Source of the DNA: Yersinia canariae
GTDB taxonomy: Bacteria > Pseudomonadota > Gammaproteobacteria > Enterobacterales > Enterobacteriaceae
Direction: 5' to 3'
Assembly (NCBI RefSeq): GCF_009831415.1
Contig: NZ_CP043727.1
Location: 496,001-560,000 of the forward strand
Length of the DNA: 64,000 bases
Both the position numbers and the translations under genes were made by a program. The notes below the pieces were generated by a model. That model saw only the letters and a program-made list of their open reading frames with translations, did not search any database and was not told the DNA's origin. Position 1 is the first letter of the stretch. The number at the start of each line of letters is the position of its first letter. Below are positions 22,704-32,875 of the stretch, in pieces.

Positions 22704-25253
22704 ATGTCACAAGATCCATTCTTGGAACGAGAAGCAGAAAAATATGAGTCACCGATCCCTAGCCGGGAATTCATTTTGGCTCATCTCGCGAAGCGCGAAA
22801 CACCTGCCAGCCGTGAAGAGCTGGCGAATGAACTTAATTTATCTGGTGAAGAACAGCTAGAGGCGTTGCGTCGCCGCCTGCGCGCCATGGAGCGTGATGG
22901 GCAATTGGTCTTCACCCGCCGTCAGTGCTACGCCTTGCCGGAGCGTCTGGACTTATTACGCGGGACGGTTATTGGCCACCGCGATGGTTTTGGTTTTTTA
23001 CGCGTTGAAGGTAGTAAAGACGATCTGTATCTCTCTGCAGAACAGATGAAAACCGCGATTCATGGTGATGTCGTCTTGGCTCAGCCTGTTGGCGCTGATC
23101 GCAAAGGCCGTCGTGAAGCGCGTATTGTGCGTGTATTAGTCCCGAAAACCAGCCAGATCGTGGGCCGCTATTTTACTGATGCGGGTACAGGTTTTGTGGT
23201 GCCGGATGATGGTCGCTTGAGTTTTGATATTCTGATCCCGCCGGATGCTATTAATGGCGCTCGGATGGGATATATGGTGGTTGTTGAGTTGACTCAGCGG
23301 CCAACTCGTCGAACTAAAGCGGTAGGTAAGATTGTTGAAGTGCTCGGTGAGAATATGGGCACCAGCATGGCGGTGGACATTGCACTGCGTACCCATGAGA
23401 TTCCGCACACTTGGCCGCCACAAGTTGAAAAGCAAGTTGCTGATCTGAAAGAGCAAGTGCCGGAAGAAGCGAAAAAAGGGCGAGTGGATTTACGCAATCT
23501 GCCTTTGGTCACTATTGATGGCGAAGATGCCCGCGACTTTGATGATGCGGTGTATTGCGAGAAAAAACGTGGCGGCGGCTGGCGTTTGTGGGTGGCGATT
23601 GCTGATGTTAGCTATTATGTGCGCCCGCGCACGGCACTGGATGATGAAGCTCGAAGCCGCGGTAACTCAGTTTACTTCCCATCGCAAGTCGTCCCAATGC
23701 TGCCGGAAGTGCTGTCCAACGGCCTTTGCTCCCTAAATCCACAGGTCGACCGCCTGTGTATGGTGTGTGAGATGACCATCTCCTCACAGGGTAAACTGTC
23801 ATCGTATAAGTTTTATGAAGCGGTGATGAGCTCCCATGCGCGGCTGACCTACACCAAAGTGTGGCGCATCATTGATGGCGAAGAATCATTGCGCGAGCAA
23901 TATAAACCGCTGGTGCCGCATTTATTAGAACTCCACGCGATGTACAAAATGTTGGATCAGGCTCGCGCGGAGCGTGGTGGTATTGCGTTCGAAACCGAAG
24001 AAGCCAAGTTTATTTTTAACGCCGAACGACGCATTGAACGCATTGAGTCGACTGTGCGTAATGATGCGCATAAATTGATTGAAGAGTGCATGATTTTGGC
24101 GAATATCGCCGCCGCGCGGTTTGTGGAAAAACATAACGAACCCGCGCTGTTCCGCGTGCATGACCGCCCAAGTGATGACCATATCTCAGCGCTGCGCAGT
24201 GTGCTCAGCGAGTTGGGTCTGACACTCGGCGGCGGTTTGAAACCGGAACCCAAAGATTATGCGGTGTTGATGGATGAAGTCGCCGATCGCCCCGACCATG
24301 AAATGCTGCAAACTATGTTGCTGCGCTCAATGAAACAGGCGATTTACGATCCAGAAAATCGCGGTCACTTTGGTTTGGCACTGGCCTCTTATGGGCACTT
24401 TACTTCGCCAATCCGCCGTTATCCCGATTTGGCAATGCACCGGGCTATCAAATACCAGCTAGCCAAAGAGCACGGTAATGTGAAAGAACGCTGGACACCA
24501 ACAGGTGGCTGGCACAGTGAGTATGAAGACATGCTGCAATTGGGCGAACATTGCTCAATGACCGAACGTCGCGCTGATGAAGCCACCCGTAATGTGGCCG
24601 ATTGGCTGAAATGTGACTTCATGCAGGATCAGGTTGGCAAAGTGTTTACCGGCATTATTGCCAGTGTCACTGGTTTTGGTTTCTTCGTGCGTCTGGATGA
24701 TTTGTTTATTGATGGTCTGGTGCATGTCTCTAGTCTGGACAATGACTATTACCGCTACGATAACATCGGCCAGCGCTTGATTGGTGAGTCTTCCGGCCAG
24801 GTTTACCGGTTGGGTGATACCGTGGAAATTCGCGTGGAAGCGGTTCATATGGATGAGCGCAAAATTGATTTTGCTCTGGTCTCAAGCACTCGTAAACCAC
24901 GCGGCGAAGGTAAAACCGCCCGCGATAAAGCCAAAAAAGCTGATGGCCAACGTACTATGCGCGATACCTCCACGGGCCGTGGCGGTCGTGGTAGCTCTGC
25001 GAACTCATCACGCCGTGATGGCGGTGCGCCAGCAGGAAGTGGGCAGCAACGCCCTCGTCGTGCTAAAAAACCGGTAAATTTTGAGCCGGATAGTGCATTC
25101 CGCCCGGCAGATGCCGCTGCTAAGTTAGATGAAAAAGCACTAGCTGAGAAAAAGGCTAAAGCGAAAGCGAAAAGAGCATCCGCCAAGACCAAGAAAATTG
25201 CCGCAGCCACCAAGGCCAAGCGGGCGAAGAAAAAAACCAGCAGTGACCAATAA
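22704..25253 (+). CDS. rnr: Ribonuclease R
   Basis: RNase R is a 3'-to-5' exoribonuclease that degrades structured RNA and takes part in trans-translation and rRNA quality control. The order of parts is: N-terminal helix-turn-helix, two cold-shock domains (about 80-230), the RNB catalytic domain with the aspartates in [14 protein letters not shown], an S1 domain (about 640-725), and a long Lys/Arg/Ala-rich tail. It has 849 residues. The GGAGGAA ribosome site is strong. It follows nsrR by 53 bp and precedes rlmB. Confidence 0.96.
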   Translation: MSQDPFLEREAEKYESPIPSREFILAHLAKRETPASREELANELNLSGEEQLEALRRRLRAMERDGQLVFTRRQCYALPERLDLLRGTVIGHRDGFGFLRVEGSKDDLYLSAEQMKTAIHGDVVLAQPVGADRKGRREARIVRVLVPKTSQIVGRYFTDAGTGFVVPDDGRLSFDILIPPDAINGARMGYMVVVELTQRPTRRTKAVGKIVEVLGENMGTSMAVDIALRTHEIPHTWPPQVEKQVADLKEQVPEEAKKGRVDLRNLPLVTIDGEDARDFDDAVYCEKKRGGGWRLWVAIADVSYYVRPRTALDDEARSRGNSVYFPSQVVPMLPEVLSNGLCSLNPQVDRLCMVCEMTISSQGKLSSYKFYEAVMSSHARLTYTKVWRIIDGEESLREQYKPLVPHLLELHAMYKMLDQARAERGGIAFETEEAKFIFNAERRIERIESTVRNDAHKLIEECMILANIAAARFVEKHNEPALFRVHDRPSDDHISALRSVLSELGLTLGGGLKPEPKDYAVLMDEVADRPDHEMLQTMLLRSMKQAIYDPENRGHFGLALASYGHFTSPIRRYPDLAMHRAIKYQLAKEHGNVKERWTPTGGWHSEYEDMLQLGEHCSMTERRADEATRNVADWLKCDFMQDQVGKVFTGIIASVTGFGFFVRLDDLFIDGLVHVSSLDNDYYRYDNIGQRLIGESSGQVYRLGDTVEIRVEAVHMDERKIDFALVSSTRKPRGEGKTARDKAKKADGQRTMRDTSTGRGGRGSSANSSRRDGGAPAGSGQQRPRRAKKPVNFEPDSAFRPADAAAKLDEKALAEKKAKAKAKRASAKTKKIAAATKAKRAKKKTSSDQ

Positions 25254-25318
25254 TGGCCTGTTGATTGTCGGGCGGCTCCGGTCGCCCGCATTAATTTAAT
25301 CATTTATAAAAGAGCATC

Positions 25319-26059
25319 ATGAGCGAAATTATTTACGGCATTCACGCCGTTAAAGCCCTGTTAGACAATGATCCACAACGTTTTCTTGAAGTTTTTATTC
25401 TGAAAGGTCGTGACGATCGTCGCCTACAGCCATTGATTGCCGAACTGGAAGCTGCCGGTTTGGTCATTCAGGTTGCCAGCCGTCAGTGGTTAGATTCACA
25501 GGTTGAGGGCGGTGTCCATCAGGGTATCGTGGCGCGTGTCCGTGAAGGGCGTCAGTATCAGGAAAATGATTTGCCGGCATTGTTGGCAAGTGTGGAAACG
25601 CCTTTCCTGCTCGTGCTGGATGGGGTGACTGACCCGCATAATCTGGGGGCGTGCTTGCGCAGCGCGGATGCTGCCGGTGTGCATGCCGTTATTGTGCCAC
25701 GGGACCGCTCAGCGCAGCTAAATGCAATCGCCAAGAAAGTTGCCAGTGGCGCTGCGGAAAATGTGCCATTGATTAAAGTGACTAATCTGGCGCGTACGCT
25801 GCGGGTGTTACAAGAGCACAATGTCTGGATTGTCGGGACTGCCGGTGAAGCCGATCACACTTTGTATCAGAGCAAAATGACCGGCCCAATGGCATTGGTG
25901 ATGGGGGCCGAGGGCGAAGGTATGCGCCGTTTGACCCGCGAACATTGTGATGAGCTGATCAGTATTCCGATGGCTGGGAGTGTTTCTTCACTCAATGTGT
26001 CGGTTGCTACTGGTGTGTGTTTGTTTGAAGCGGTGCGTCAGCGAGCGCTGAAAGCTTAA
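25319..26059 (+). CDS. rlmB: 23S rRNA (guanosine-2251-2'-O)-methyltransferase RlmB
   Basis: RlmB methylates G2251 in the peptidyl-transferase P-loop of 23S rRNA. The 246-residue SPOUT enzyme has an N-terminal substrate-binding domain and the conserved motifs [28 protein letters not shown] and [16 protein letters not shown], which form the SAM-binding knot. It is the last gene of nsrR-rnr-rlmB and is followed by a strong terminator. A GC-rich hairpin without a T-run lies in the rnr-rlmB gap. Confidence 0.96.
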   Translation: MSEIIYGIHAVKALLDNDPQRFLEVFILKGRDDRRLQPLIAELEAAGLVIQVASRQWLDSQVEGGVHQGIVARVREGRQYQENDLPALLASVETPFLLVLDGVTDPHNLGACLRSADAAGVHAVIVPRDRSAQLNAIAKKVASGAAENVPLIKVTNLARTLRVLQEHNVWIVGTAGEADHTLYQSKMTGPMALVMGAEGEGMRRLTREHCDELISIPMAGSVSSLNVSVATGVCLFEAVRQRALKA

Positions 26060-26082
26060 TACCCATTTCATCTCAGTTTTTG

Positions 26083-26120
26083 AAAAAGCCAACATTTTCG
26101 GGTGTTGGCTTTTTATTTTT
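26083..26120 (+). terminator. Terminator after rlmB
   Basis: The arms AAAAGCCAACA and TGTTGGCTTTT enclose the loop TTTTCGGG, with a run of T residues after the stem. It is one of the strongest intrinsic terminators in the window. Confidence 0.9.
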
Positions 26121-26127
26121 AATAGAA

Positions 26128-26154
26128 AGTGATTTCACATCACTATCAGTGATA
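26128..26154. promoter_or_regulatory. Overlapping palindromes upstream of aidB (possible operator)
   Basis: AGTGAT and ATCACT form an inverted repeat with five bases between (26128-26144), directly followed by the palindrome TATCA-G-TGATA (26144-26154). The site is about 120 bp before the aidB start. The second palindrome looks like a TetR-family operator core. No regulator can be assigned from sequence. Confidence 0.4.
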
Positions 26155-26271
26155 TAGGGTGGGTTAATCTCTGTTTGTGATGAGTTCGTCAGCAAAAAAC
26201 TCCGTCTGCACCATACTTAACCCTGATTTATGAATACCAATTTCGCAATGAGTACCGAAATGGAGGAAGGT

Positions 26272-27903
26272 ATGGATTGGCAGACTCACTTGGTTTTCAA
26301 TCAGCCAGAACCATTATCGAACAGCAACTTGTTTCTGTCTGATATGGCCTTGCGGGAAGCAGTGATACGGGAACATGCGGGCTGGGATGGAGAGGATCTT
26401 TCACGGATCGGGCTACAATTAGGCTCACAGGAATCACTTGAATTAGGGCGACTGGCAAACGCCAATCCACCAGAATTATTGCGCTACAATGCGGCGGGGC
26501 AGCGGTTAGATCAGGTGCGATTTCATCCAGCCTGGTATGTGTTAATGCAAGAGCTGGTGGGTCATCGGGTGCATAATTTGCCTTGGCAGGAAGATGCCCG
26601 AATTGGGTCTTTTGTCGCTCGCGCCGCGCGCTTTATCCTGCATGCTCAGGTAGAGGCGGGGACGTTATGCCCGATAACCATGACGTTTGGCGCTATTCCA
26701 TTACTGCAACATTCGCTGCCTCCATTATTCCAAAACTGGATCCCGGCATTACTCTCAGATCGTTATGACTCGCACCAAACTATCGGCAGCCAGAAACGCG
26801 GCTTATTGATTGGCATGGGCATGACCGAAAAACAGGGCGGTTCCGATGTATTAAGCAACAGCACGAGGGCTGAGCCGCTAGGTGTACGGGGCAATGGCGA
26901 AGCTTATCGTCTGGTCGGGCACAAATGGTTTTTCTCGGTGCCACAAAGTGATGCGCATCTTGTACTGGCACAAGCCGAGGGCGGATTGTCTTGCTTCTTC
27001 TTGCCGAAAATGTTGCCGGATGGCACCTATAACGCCATTCGATTGGAGCGCTTGAAAGATAAGCTCGGCAACCGCTCCAATGCCAGCAGTGAGGTCGAGT
27101 TTGATAATGCCACCGCCTGGTTATTGGGGGAGGAGGGCGACGGTGTTCGCCAAATTCTAAAAATGGGCGGATATACCCGTTTTGATTGCGCGCTGGGTAG
27201 CCATGGCCTAATGAGGCGTGCCTTCTCCGTCGCGCTGTATCATGCCTGGCAGCGGCATGCTTTTGGTAAGTCATTAGTTGACCAACCTTTGATGCGACAA
27301 GTGCTAAGCCGCATGGCGCTGCGCTTAGAGGGGCATACCGCGCTATTGATGCGTTTAGCCAGTGCATGGGAAAAAACGCACGAGGCCCATGAGCAGGTAT
27401 TCAGTCGGCTGTTGACTCCGGCGGCGAAATACCGAATCTGTGGGCTGGGCAGCGGGTTCGTGGCGGAGGCGATGGAGGTGCTGGGCGGAATCGGCTATTG
27501 CGAACAGAGTGAGTTACCACGGATTTATCGTGAAATGCCGGTAAACAGTATTTGGGAAGGTTCTGGCAATATCATGTGCCTTGATGTGTTGCGGACATTA
27601 CGCAAACTCCCATCCGCGATAGAAATGCTTCAGCAAGAGTTTTATCCGGTACGAGGTCAGAGTCGGTTATTTGACCGCGCATGGCGACAATTGCAACAGC
27701 GGCTGAAAAATCCTAAGGAAGAACAAGGGCGGGCGCTAACTCAGCAACTATTTGATCTGTGTTGCGCCTCTCAATTACTGCGATTTTCCTCACCGGCATT
27801 AGCCGATGCCTGGTGCCGCATGACGCTAGACCACCGGGATCAGTACATGCTGCCTGAAGCTGTTTGCGCGCTGCTGCTCAGTCGCGGCAGCGGCATGAAA
27901 TAA
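26272..27903 (+). CDS. aidB: Acyl-CoA-dehydrogenase-like DNA-alkylation response protein AidB
   Basis: AidB is a flavoprotein of the acyl-CoA dehydrogenase superfamily, part of the adaptive response to alkylating agents, and it binds DNA. The sequence contains GMGMTEKQGGSDV, HKWFFSVPQSDAHLV and GGIGYCEQSELPRIYREMP, all diagnostic of AidB. The ATG at 26272 gives MDWQTHLVFNQPEP, matching E. coli, with a strong GGAGGAAGG ribosome site; this yields 544 residues. An ATG 42 bases upstream is in frame but has no ribosome site. Confidence 0.94.
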   Translation: MDWQTHLVFNQPEPLSNSNLFLSDMALREAVIREHAGWDGEDLSRIGLQLGSQESLELGRLANANPPELLRYNAAGQRLDQVRFHPAWYVLMQELVGHRVHNLPWQEDARIGSFVARAARFILHAQVEAGTLCPITMTFGAIPLLQHSLPPLFQNWIPALLSDRYDSHQTIGSQKRGLLIGMGMTEKQGGSDVLSNSTRAEPLGVRGNGEAYRLVGHKWFFSVPQSDAHLVLAQAEGGLSCFFLPKMLPDGTYNAIRLERLKDKLGNRSNASSEVEFDNATAWLLGEEGDGVRQILKMGGYTRFDCALGSHGLMRRAFSVALYHAWQRHAFGKSLVDQPLMRQVLSRMALRLEGHTALLMRLASAWEKTHEAHEQVFSRLLTPAAKYRICGLGSGFVAEAMEVLGGIGYCEQSELPRIYREMPVNSIWEGSGNIMCLDVLRTLRKLPSAIEMLQQEFYPVRGQSRLFDRAWRQLQQRLKNPKEEQGRALTQQLFDLCCASQLLRFSSPALADAWCRMTLDHRDQYMLPEAVCALLLSRGSGMK

Positions 27904-27922
27904 ATGTGATGGTAACGATGAG

Positions 27923-28231
27923 CTATTTATACAACAGGGCGTTGGCATACCAGATGCCCGGGTAAATACTGTCAGACATCATGATAATTAAATAGTAGGG
28001 CGCGCCGCTGGCATTCGCCCTGCGTTTAATTTCAGCTTCGATATCCATCGGGCTGCCAAATACTTGTGCCGAAACTGTTCCCACTTTTTGTAAGTTAAGG
28101 CTCTGTGCGCGGGTAATTTCCTGGGCATAGGGCTGAGCCACGGGTGGCGGAACCGGAGTGATGTGAAAAGCGCTGCAAGCCGAGAGCCCCAGTGTTATCA
28201 GTAAGAACACCATTGCGCGTTTTATATTCAT
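27923..28231 (-). CDS. bsmA: BsmA-like biofilm peroxide-resistance lipoprotein (DUF1471)
   Basis: This 102-residue protein has a lipoprotein signal with lipobox LSAC at about residues 16-19 and a C-terminal DUF1471 (YhcN-type) domain ending in YANALLYK. The E. coli homologue BsmA (YjfO) has been linked to peroxide and acid resistance in biofilms. Position after aidB and before yjfP matches E. coli. The assignment to BsmA rests on the lipobox, the proline-rich spacer and gene order; other DUF1471 lipoproteins are possible. Confidence 0.8.
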   Translation of the reverse strand: MNIKRAMVFLLITLGLSACSAFHITPVPPPVAQPYAQEITRAQSLNLQKVGTVSAQVFGSPMDIEAEIKRRANASGAPYYLIIMMSDSIYPGIWYANALLYK

Positions 28232-28407
28232 TTTTGCCTCTTTGTCAGCAGAGCAGTTACCGTAATGCCCAATTAGGAAGGGTAATATCTTGGAAGAAAT
28301 TGGTTTAAGACTTTATATCTCCATTTTGGCACACTGCACCAAGTTTTTAAGTATATAAATCGCTTTCTCGTCTTTATGCTCCACCTGATAAATAAAGGAT
28401 TCTTGCC

Positions 28408-29157
28408 ATGATTGAGATGTCGCTGGAAAACATTAATGGGATTGAGGTCATCCATGCGGCCCCTGCGGGCCAGCGCCAGCAGCCGTTACCGACCATTTTC
28501 TTTTACCATGGCTACACCTCATCAAAAGAAGTCTATTCCTATTTTGCCTATGCTTTCGCACAAGCTGGTTTTCGCACTATCGCGCCCGATGCAGATATGC
28601 ATGGTGCGCGTTTTGAGGGAAATGAAACTCAGCGACTGTCTCATTTCTGGGAGATCCTCAAATCCAATATTGATGAGCTACCCGGGCTTAAGCAGCATTA
28701 TCAGCAAGCTGGATTGATTGATGGCGATCGCGTGGGTGTTGCAGGGGCGTCAATGGGGGGAATGACGACGTTAGCGGCGTTTGCTCGCTATCCATGGGTC
28801 AGGGTCGCGGCTGATTTTATGGGTTCAGGTTACTTTACTTCACTAGCGCACACTTTATTTCCGCCATTGAAAGGTGGACAAAAGTTGAGCGCGGCAGAAT
28901 TTGAACGCCGTTTGGCCCCCCTGGTAGAGTATGACCTTTCCTCTCAACTGGAAAAAATAGCCGAGCGGCCATTGTTGGTTTGGCATGGTGAAGCGGATGA
29001 TGTGGTACCCGCGGCGGAGAGTGCGCGGTTGGTGGAGGAATTGAGGGCGAGCGGGCGAGATAAGCACCTGACATATCTCACGGAGGCGGGTATTGGTCAT
29101 AAAATTACCCCCACGGCCTTAGCGGCGGGCACCCGTTTTTTCAGCAAATACCTATAA
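28408..29157 (+). CDS. yjfP: Alpha/beta-hydrolase esterase YjfP
   Basis: This 249-residue cytoplasmic carboxylesterase has the nucleophile elbow GASMGG (Ser near residue 115), the oxyanion region YHGYTSS, a catalytic aspartate probably in WHGEADDVVPA and a histidine in GIGHKITP. Length and sequence agree with E. coli YjfP, which hydrolyses short acyl esters; the natural substrate is unknown. It is divergent from bsmA. Confidence 0.92.
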   Translation: MIEMSLENINGIEVIHAAPAGQRQQPLPTIFFYHGYTSSKEVYSYFAYAFAQAGFRTIAPDADMHGARFEGNETQRLSHFWEILKSNIDELPGLKQHYQQAGLIDGDRVGVAGASMGGMTTLAAFARYPWVRVAADFMGSGYFTSLAHTLFPPLKGGQKLSAAEFERRLAPLVEYDLSSQLEKIAERPLLVWHGEADDVVPAAESARLVEELRASGRDKHLTYLTEAGIGHKITPTALAAGTRFFSKYL

Positions 29158-29179
29158 AAACCCCCGACAAGCGGGGGGA
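29156..29179 (-). terminator. Terminator for the minus-strand yjfY-like gene
   Basis: CCCCCG (29161-29166) pairs with CGGGGG (29172-29177). Read on the minus strand the stem is followed by TTTTTAT, so it ends the gene starting at 29517. It may also stop yjfP, but the plus strand has no T-run. Confidence 0.75.
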
Positions 29180-29241
29180 ATGGGTCTGTGGACAATCTTT
29201 TTTATCGGTGTTTCTCTGGTGTTGTATTTATCTATTGAATC

Positions 29242-29517
29242 TTAGCGATAGAGCACGGCATTAACATGCATGGAGCTGTTATCGCCAGGTTCATGCATGG
29301 CAATTATCTGATAAGAAGTGGCACCGCGCTCATCGGCTAATTGACTGATTTGTGCTGTGGCATCATCAGGCGAAACCACATTGTGCCCCAGTGACAGAGC
29401 ACCAATACTGACACGCTGCTGCTGCATAGCTTGTTGGGCTGTTATTTCTGTGGCGGCGAACGTGCTGGTTGATACAACTAAGCCGAGAACGGCTGCGATA
29501 GCGAATGTATGTTTCAT
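29242..29517 (-). CDS. yjfY: Periplasmic DUF1471 protein, YjfY-like
   Basis: This 91-residue protein has a cleavable signal peptide (MKHTFAIAAVLGLVVSTSTF-A) and a single DUF1471 domain ending in MHVNAVLYR. It lies immediately upstream of rpsF on the opposite strand, where E. coli carries yjfY, and the C-terminal EPGDNSSMH segment is consistent with that. Family members are small stress-responsive envelope proteins. The ATG at 29517 is preceded by GGAG at good spacing; a TTG 12 bases upstream overlaps that site and is rejected. Confidence 0.75.
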   Translation of the reverse strand: MKHTFAIAAVLGLVVSTSTFAATEITAQQAMQQQRVSIGALSLGHNVVSPDDATAQISQLADERGATSYQIIAMHEPGDNSSMHVNAVLYR

Positions 29518-29799
29518 AGGTGACTCCAATATCTTATTTATATACTTTGAATAACTTTTGATTAGCTGCGCCGCTTGTTTTGCGGTGGATGTAAATAATT
29601 CTAGTCGCTTTTGTTAATTTAAAAATACGTGATAATTGATTCACTTTGTCAAAAAAAATGAATGATATTCATGCGGAGCTAATGATTTTATTGAAAGATT
29701 TCGCAGACTAATGGATTTATATCCATTGGTTATTTAATGAACAAAAAGTGCGGTTTTAGCCGAGTAATGGTTAGAACAAGAATAAATCCACGGCAGTCC

Positions 29800-29828
29800 T
29801 TGAGTTTCAAACCGCCCGCAAGTATAGT
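29800..29828 (+). promoter_or_regulatory. Promoter of rpsF-priB-rpsR-rplI
   Basis: The -35 box TTGAGT (29800-29805) and the -10 box TATAGT (29823-29828) are 17 bp apart. Transcription would start near 29835, about 95 bases before rpsF. The region from 29518 to 29799 is AT-rich, and I see nothing else definable in it. Confidence 0.7.
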
Positions 29829-29834
29829 TACGCG

Positions 29835-29928
29835 TCATTTTTCAGCCGCACACAAACACGTTCCTTGCCTCCATGGGCCGCGGTTGACCCTATCAGGAGG
29901 CTGAATAATCCGTAAGGAGCAATAATCG
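29835..29928 (+). promoter_or_regulatory. rpsF mRNA leader, candidate S6:S18 autoregulatory element
   Basis: The leader contains GCCTCC (29867-29872), which can pair with GGAGGC (29896-29901). The enclosed loop carries GGGCCGCGG and GACCC. A hairpin with a CCG-containing bulge is the known binding motif of the S6:S18 complex in rpsF leaders. The arrangement fits, but I could not fold it rigorously. Confidence 0.5.
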
Positions 29929-30321
29929 ATGCGTCATTACGAAATCGTTTTTATGGTCCATCCTGACCAAAGCGAACAGGTTCCGGGCATGATCGAGCGC
30001 TATAGTGCAACTATCACTAATGCTGCTGGCACGATCCACCGTCTGGAAGACTGGGGCCGCCGTCAACTGGCTTACCCGATCAATAAACTGCACAAAGCTC
30101 ACTACGTTCTGCTGAACGTTGAAGCTCCGCAGGAAGCGATCGATGAGCTGGAAACAAACTTCCGCTTCAACGACGCCGTTATCCGTAGCATGGTTATGCG
30201 CGTTAAGCACGCGGTAACTGAAGCATCACCAATGGTTAAAGCGAAAGACGAACGCCGTGAGCGTCACGACTTCGCGTCAGAAGCCAATGATGATTCTGAA
30301 GCTGGGGATTCTGAAGAGTAA
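29929..30321 (+). CDS. rpsF: 30S ribosomal protein S6
   Basis: S6 binds 16S rRNA as a heterodimer with S18. The 130-residue protein begins [19 protein letters not shown] and contains [13 protein letters not shown], both conserved. The acidic C-terminal tail ends EAGDSEE, where RimK adds glutamates in E. coli. The AAGGAG ribosome site is close to consensus. It is the first gene of the operon. Confidence 0.98.
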
Positions 30322-30329
30322 TTGCCGTG

Positions 30330-30879
<550 letters not shown>

Positions 30880-30918
30880 TCGGCCACTGTCCATTAACGA
30901 CTTTGAGAGGATAAGGTA

Positions 30919-31371
30919 ATGCAAGTTATTCTGCTTGATAAAGTAGCAAACCTGGGCAGCCTGGGTGACCAAGTGAACGTTAAAGCGGGCTACGCTCGTA
31001 ACTTCCTGGTTCCACAAGGTAAAGCTGTTCCGGCAACTAAGAAAAACGTTGAGTTCTTTGAAGCACGCCGTGCAGAATTGGAAGCCAAATTGGCTGGCGT
31101 TCTGGCTGCTGCTGAAGCTCGCGCAACTAAAATTAATGAACTGGTCAGTGTCACCATCGCTTCTAAAGCAGGCGATGAAGGCAAACTGTTCGGCTCTATT
31201 GGTACTCGCGACATCGCTGATGCAGTTACTGCAGCTGGCGTTGAAGTGGCCAAGAGCGAAGTTCGTCTGCCGAATGGCGTTCTGCGTACCACAGGTGATC
31301 ATGAAGTTCACTTCCAGGTACACAGCGACGTGTTCGCGCAACTGAACGTGATCGTGGTTCCAGAAGCGTAA
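30919..31371 (+). CDS. rplI: 50S ribosomal protein L9
   Basis: L9 has two globular RNA-binding domains joined by a long helix. The N-domain [19 protein letters not shown], the central [19 protein letters not shown] helix and the C-domain [14 protein letters not shown] are all present in 150 residues. The ribosome site is GAGAGGATAAG. A strong terminator ends the operon 23 bp downstream. Confidence 0.98.
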   Translation: MQVILLDKVANLGSLGDQVNVKAGYARNFLVPQGKAVPATKKNVEFFEARRAELEAKLAGVLAAAEARATKINELVSVTIASKAGDEGKLFGSIGTRDIADAVTAAGVEVAKSEVRLPNGVLRTTGDHEVHFQVHSDVFAQLNVIVVPEA

Positions 31372-31393
31372 GTTACGCTGCTGTTAACCTGCT

Positions 31394-31424
31394 AAAACGC
31401 CAGCCTCGTGCTGGCGTTTTGCTT
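31394..31424 (+). terminator. Terminator after rplI
   Basis: Perfect 11-bp arms AAAACGCCAGC (31394-31404) and GCTGGCGTTTT (31410-31420) have a five-base loop and a T-rich end. Confidence 0.92.
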
Positions 31425-31443
31425 TGTGGCGAAGGGAAAAGTG

Positions 31444-31896
31444 TCAGAAGGTTGAGGCCGATGGCAGAATATCAAATTTACATTCCTCAGCAACAACTCC
31501 CGAACATTGATAAATTTCAAGAAAAGGCGTCTGTTGATATTTCCAGTGCGGTTTCTCACTGACGGATGCTCGCCAGGTTTTATTTCCGTAGTACATATCT
31601 AACTGCCAACCATCAGCCTGCAAGTTATAAATACACTTTTGGAATTTCCCCTGTTCGATGACGTTATCTCCCTCGCTTTCTCTGTCGATAATAATAAGCG
31701 CTTCACTAAAATCTTTAATCGCCGTGTTGTTTTGCGGTATTGATTCTTGCAAAATGCCCCGCCATTCTTCTTCACCTCCGGTTTCGGCAGTATAAAATAG
31801 CCCTATTTGTTTGATTGTATTAATCGCCGGGCAATGATGAGCGAGTGCAGCAAAAGGGGTAAAGAATAAGAACAAAAAAGGTAATTTACTTTTCAT
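31444..31896 (-). CDS. Small secreted protein of unknown function
   Basis: I do not recognise this 150-residue protein with confidence. A signal peptide is clear (MKSKLPFLFLFFTPFAALA, cut before HHCPAIN). The mature part has four cysteines (HHCPAI, FQKCIYN, IYQCSGV, EECKFD) that could form two disulfides, and many Trp and Glu residues. Its pattern (an early CP, then a short WRG motif) recalls DUF3757 proteins of Yersinia and Photorhabdus, but this is only a suggestion. The ATG at 31896 has GGGAG five bases upstream. It lies between rplI and ytfB, where E. coli has unrelated genes, and it is AT-richer than its neighbours. Confidence 0.7.
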   Translation of the reverse strand: MKSKLPFLFLFFTPFAALAHHCPAINTIKQIGLFYTAETGGEEEWRGILQESIPQNNTAIKDFSEALIIIDRESEGDNVIEQGKFQKCIYNLQADGWQLDMYYGNKTWRASVSEKPHWKYQQTPFLEIYQCSGVVAEECKFDILPSASTF

Positions 31897-32033
31897 AATC
31901 ACTCCCTGATAGATGAGGTTATTTGGCTATGGATGGCGTTAACCATCCACAAAACAAACTAATTCGGGAGCGGCGGGGTAACAATATCAAAGAAGATCAA
32001 GCGGTAAACAGAAACCGTTATAAAAGGCTGTGA

Positions 32034-32807
32034 TTAATGCTCACGGCGATAGCTGCCGTCGCTTTGTCGGGTAAACAGCACTTCTGTACTGTTGGTGGTT
32101 TCAATCGCCAGAGCGGCGACCACCCCTTGTGCATCCAGCATGATTTTGACTTCTTGCCCGGCCTTGAGATTGCTTAGCGGCTTATCATTACCTTCAACTT
32201 GTGCCATCGCAAAAACTTCATTTACGGGCAAATTATTATCGCGGAACAACTGCGCCAAAGTTTTCCCTGACTGAATCTGATAGCTTTGCCAATTTCCCTG
32301 TAACGGGGGAGTTACTTCAGGGGTGACTGAAGGCGCCACCGTTGGAGGTGGCGGAGCATCAAGATTACCCTGTAATTGGGCCTGTAGCGGCACTTCAGTG
32401 GACGGCGCACTGACTGGGAATGTGTTATTGGTGTTATCCCGGGAAACCGGCCACAACAATGCCAGCAACAATACGGCGGTCGCAATAATGACCCAGCGAC
32501 GGTGAAAGAGAGGTAATGGCTCCATCCACTGAAAACTGTCCGGCAAGTGCCAGATTTTTAGCAATAGCCCTTTAATCCCTTTTTCTGGAGCCGCTGCCGC
32601 GACGGTTTCAGGGGGCATATTACTTTCGGTAGCGGCGATATCCTCAGCAGGAGAAATATGTTCAGACGCACTGACTTCAGACATCAGATTTTGTTCATCA
32701 ATATTTTTAGCCTCCGGCATGACCTTTTGCCTAATACTCAGCCAGGTGCGCAGTAGTGGCTGATAAACCCGAGTGCTTTTCCTTCTCCTGGGCGCGATTC
32801 TGCCCAT
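32034..32807 (-). CDS. ytfB: Cell-division-associated OapA/LysM-like protein YtfB
   Basis: This is an inner-membrane protein with a cytoplasmic N-terminal part, one membrane helix (about 105-122, VIIATAVLLLALLWP), a Pro-rich periplasmic linker and a C-terminal OapA domain related to LysM (YQIQSGKTLAQLFRDNNLP to the end). E. coli YtfB localises to the septum and binds glycans. The protein has 257 residues, with an N-terminal cytoplasmic extension of about 80 residues relative to E. coli (212). The AGAGGTCACC context before the ATG supports this start. Confidence 0.88.
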   Translation of the reverse strand: MGRIAPRRRKSTRVYQPLLRTWLSIRQKVMPEAKNIDEQNLMSEVSASEHISPAEDIAATESNMPPETVAAAAPEKGIKGLLLKIWHLPDSFQWMEPLPLFHRRWVIIATAVLLLALLWPVSRDNTNNTFPVSAPSTEVPLQAQLQGNLDAPPPPTVAPSVTPEVTPPLQGNWQSYQIQSGKTLAQLFRDNNLPVNEVFAMAQVEGNDKPLSNLKAGQEVKIMLDAQGVVAALAIETTNSTEVLFTRQSDGSYRREH

Positions 32808-32875
32808 GGTGACCTCTCTTCAACTACGTAAAACAACATAAATAATAATATGGCAATGTACCCATAGCCTTCTAA

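Noticed and set aside
25269..25288. GC-rich hairpin CGGGCG/CGCCCG between rnr and rlmB as a terminator
   Set aside because: There is no T-run after the stem and rlmB belongs to the same operon, so it is more likely an mRNA stability or attenuation element.
26780..27367. 195-codon open frame antisense to aidB
   Set aside because: The aidB reading is unambiguous, and the antisense product is rich in Arg, His and Pro as expected of a shadow frame.
29746..29754. AAGTGCGGT, identical to the Haemophilus DNA-uptake core, and a near copy (AAGTGCGGA) at about 53789
   Set aside because: Two copies in 64 kb is near chance for a 9-mer allowing one mismatch, and uptake sequences of this type belong to Pasteurellaceae, not Yersinia.
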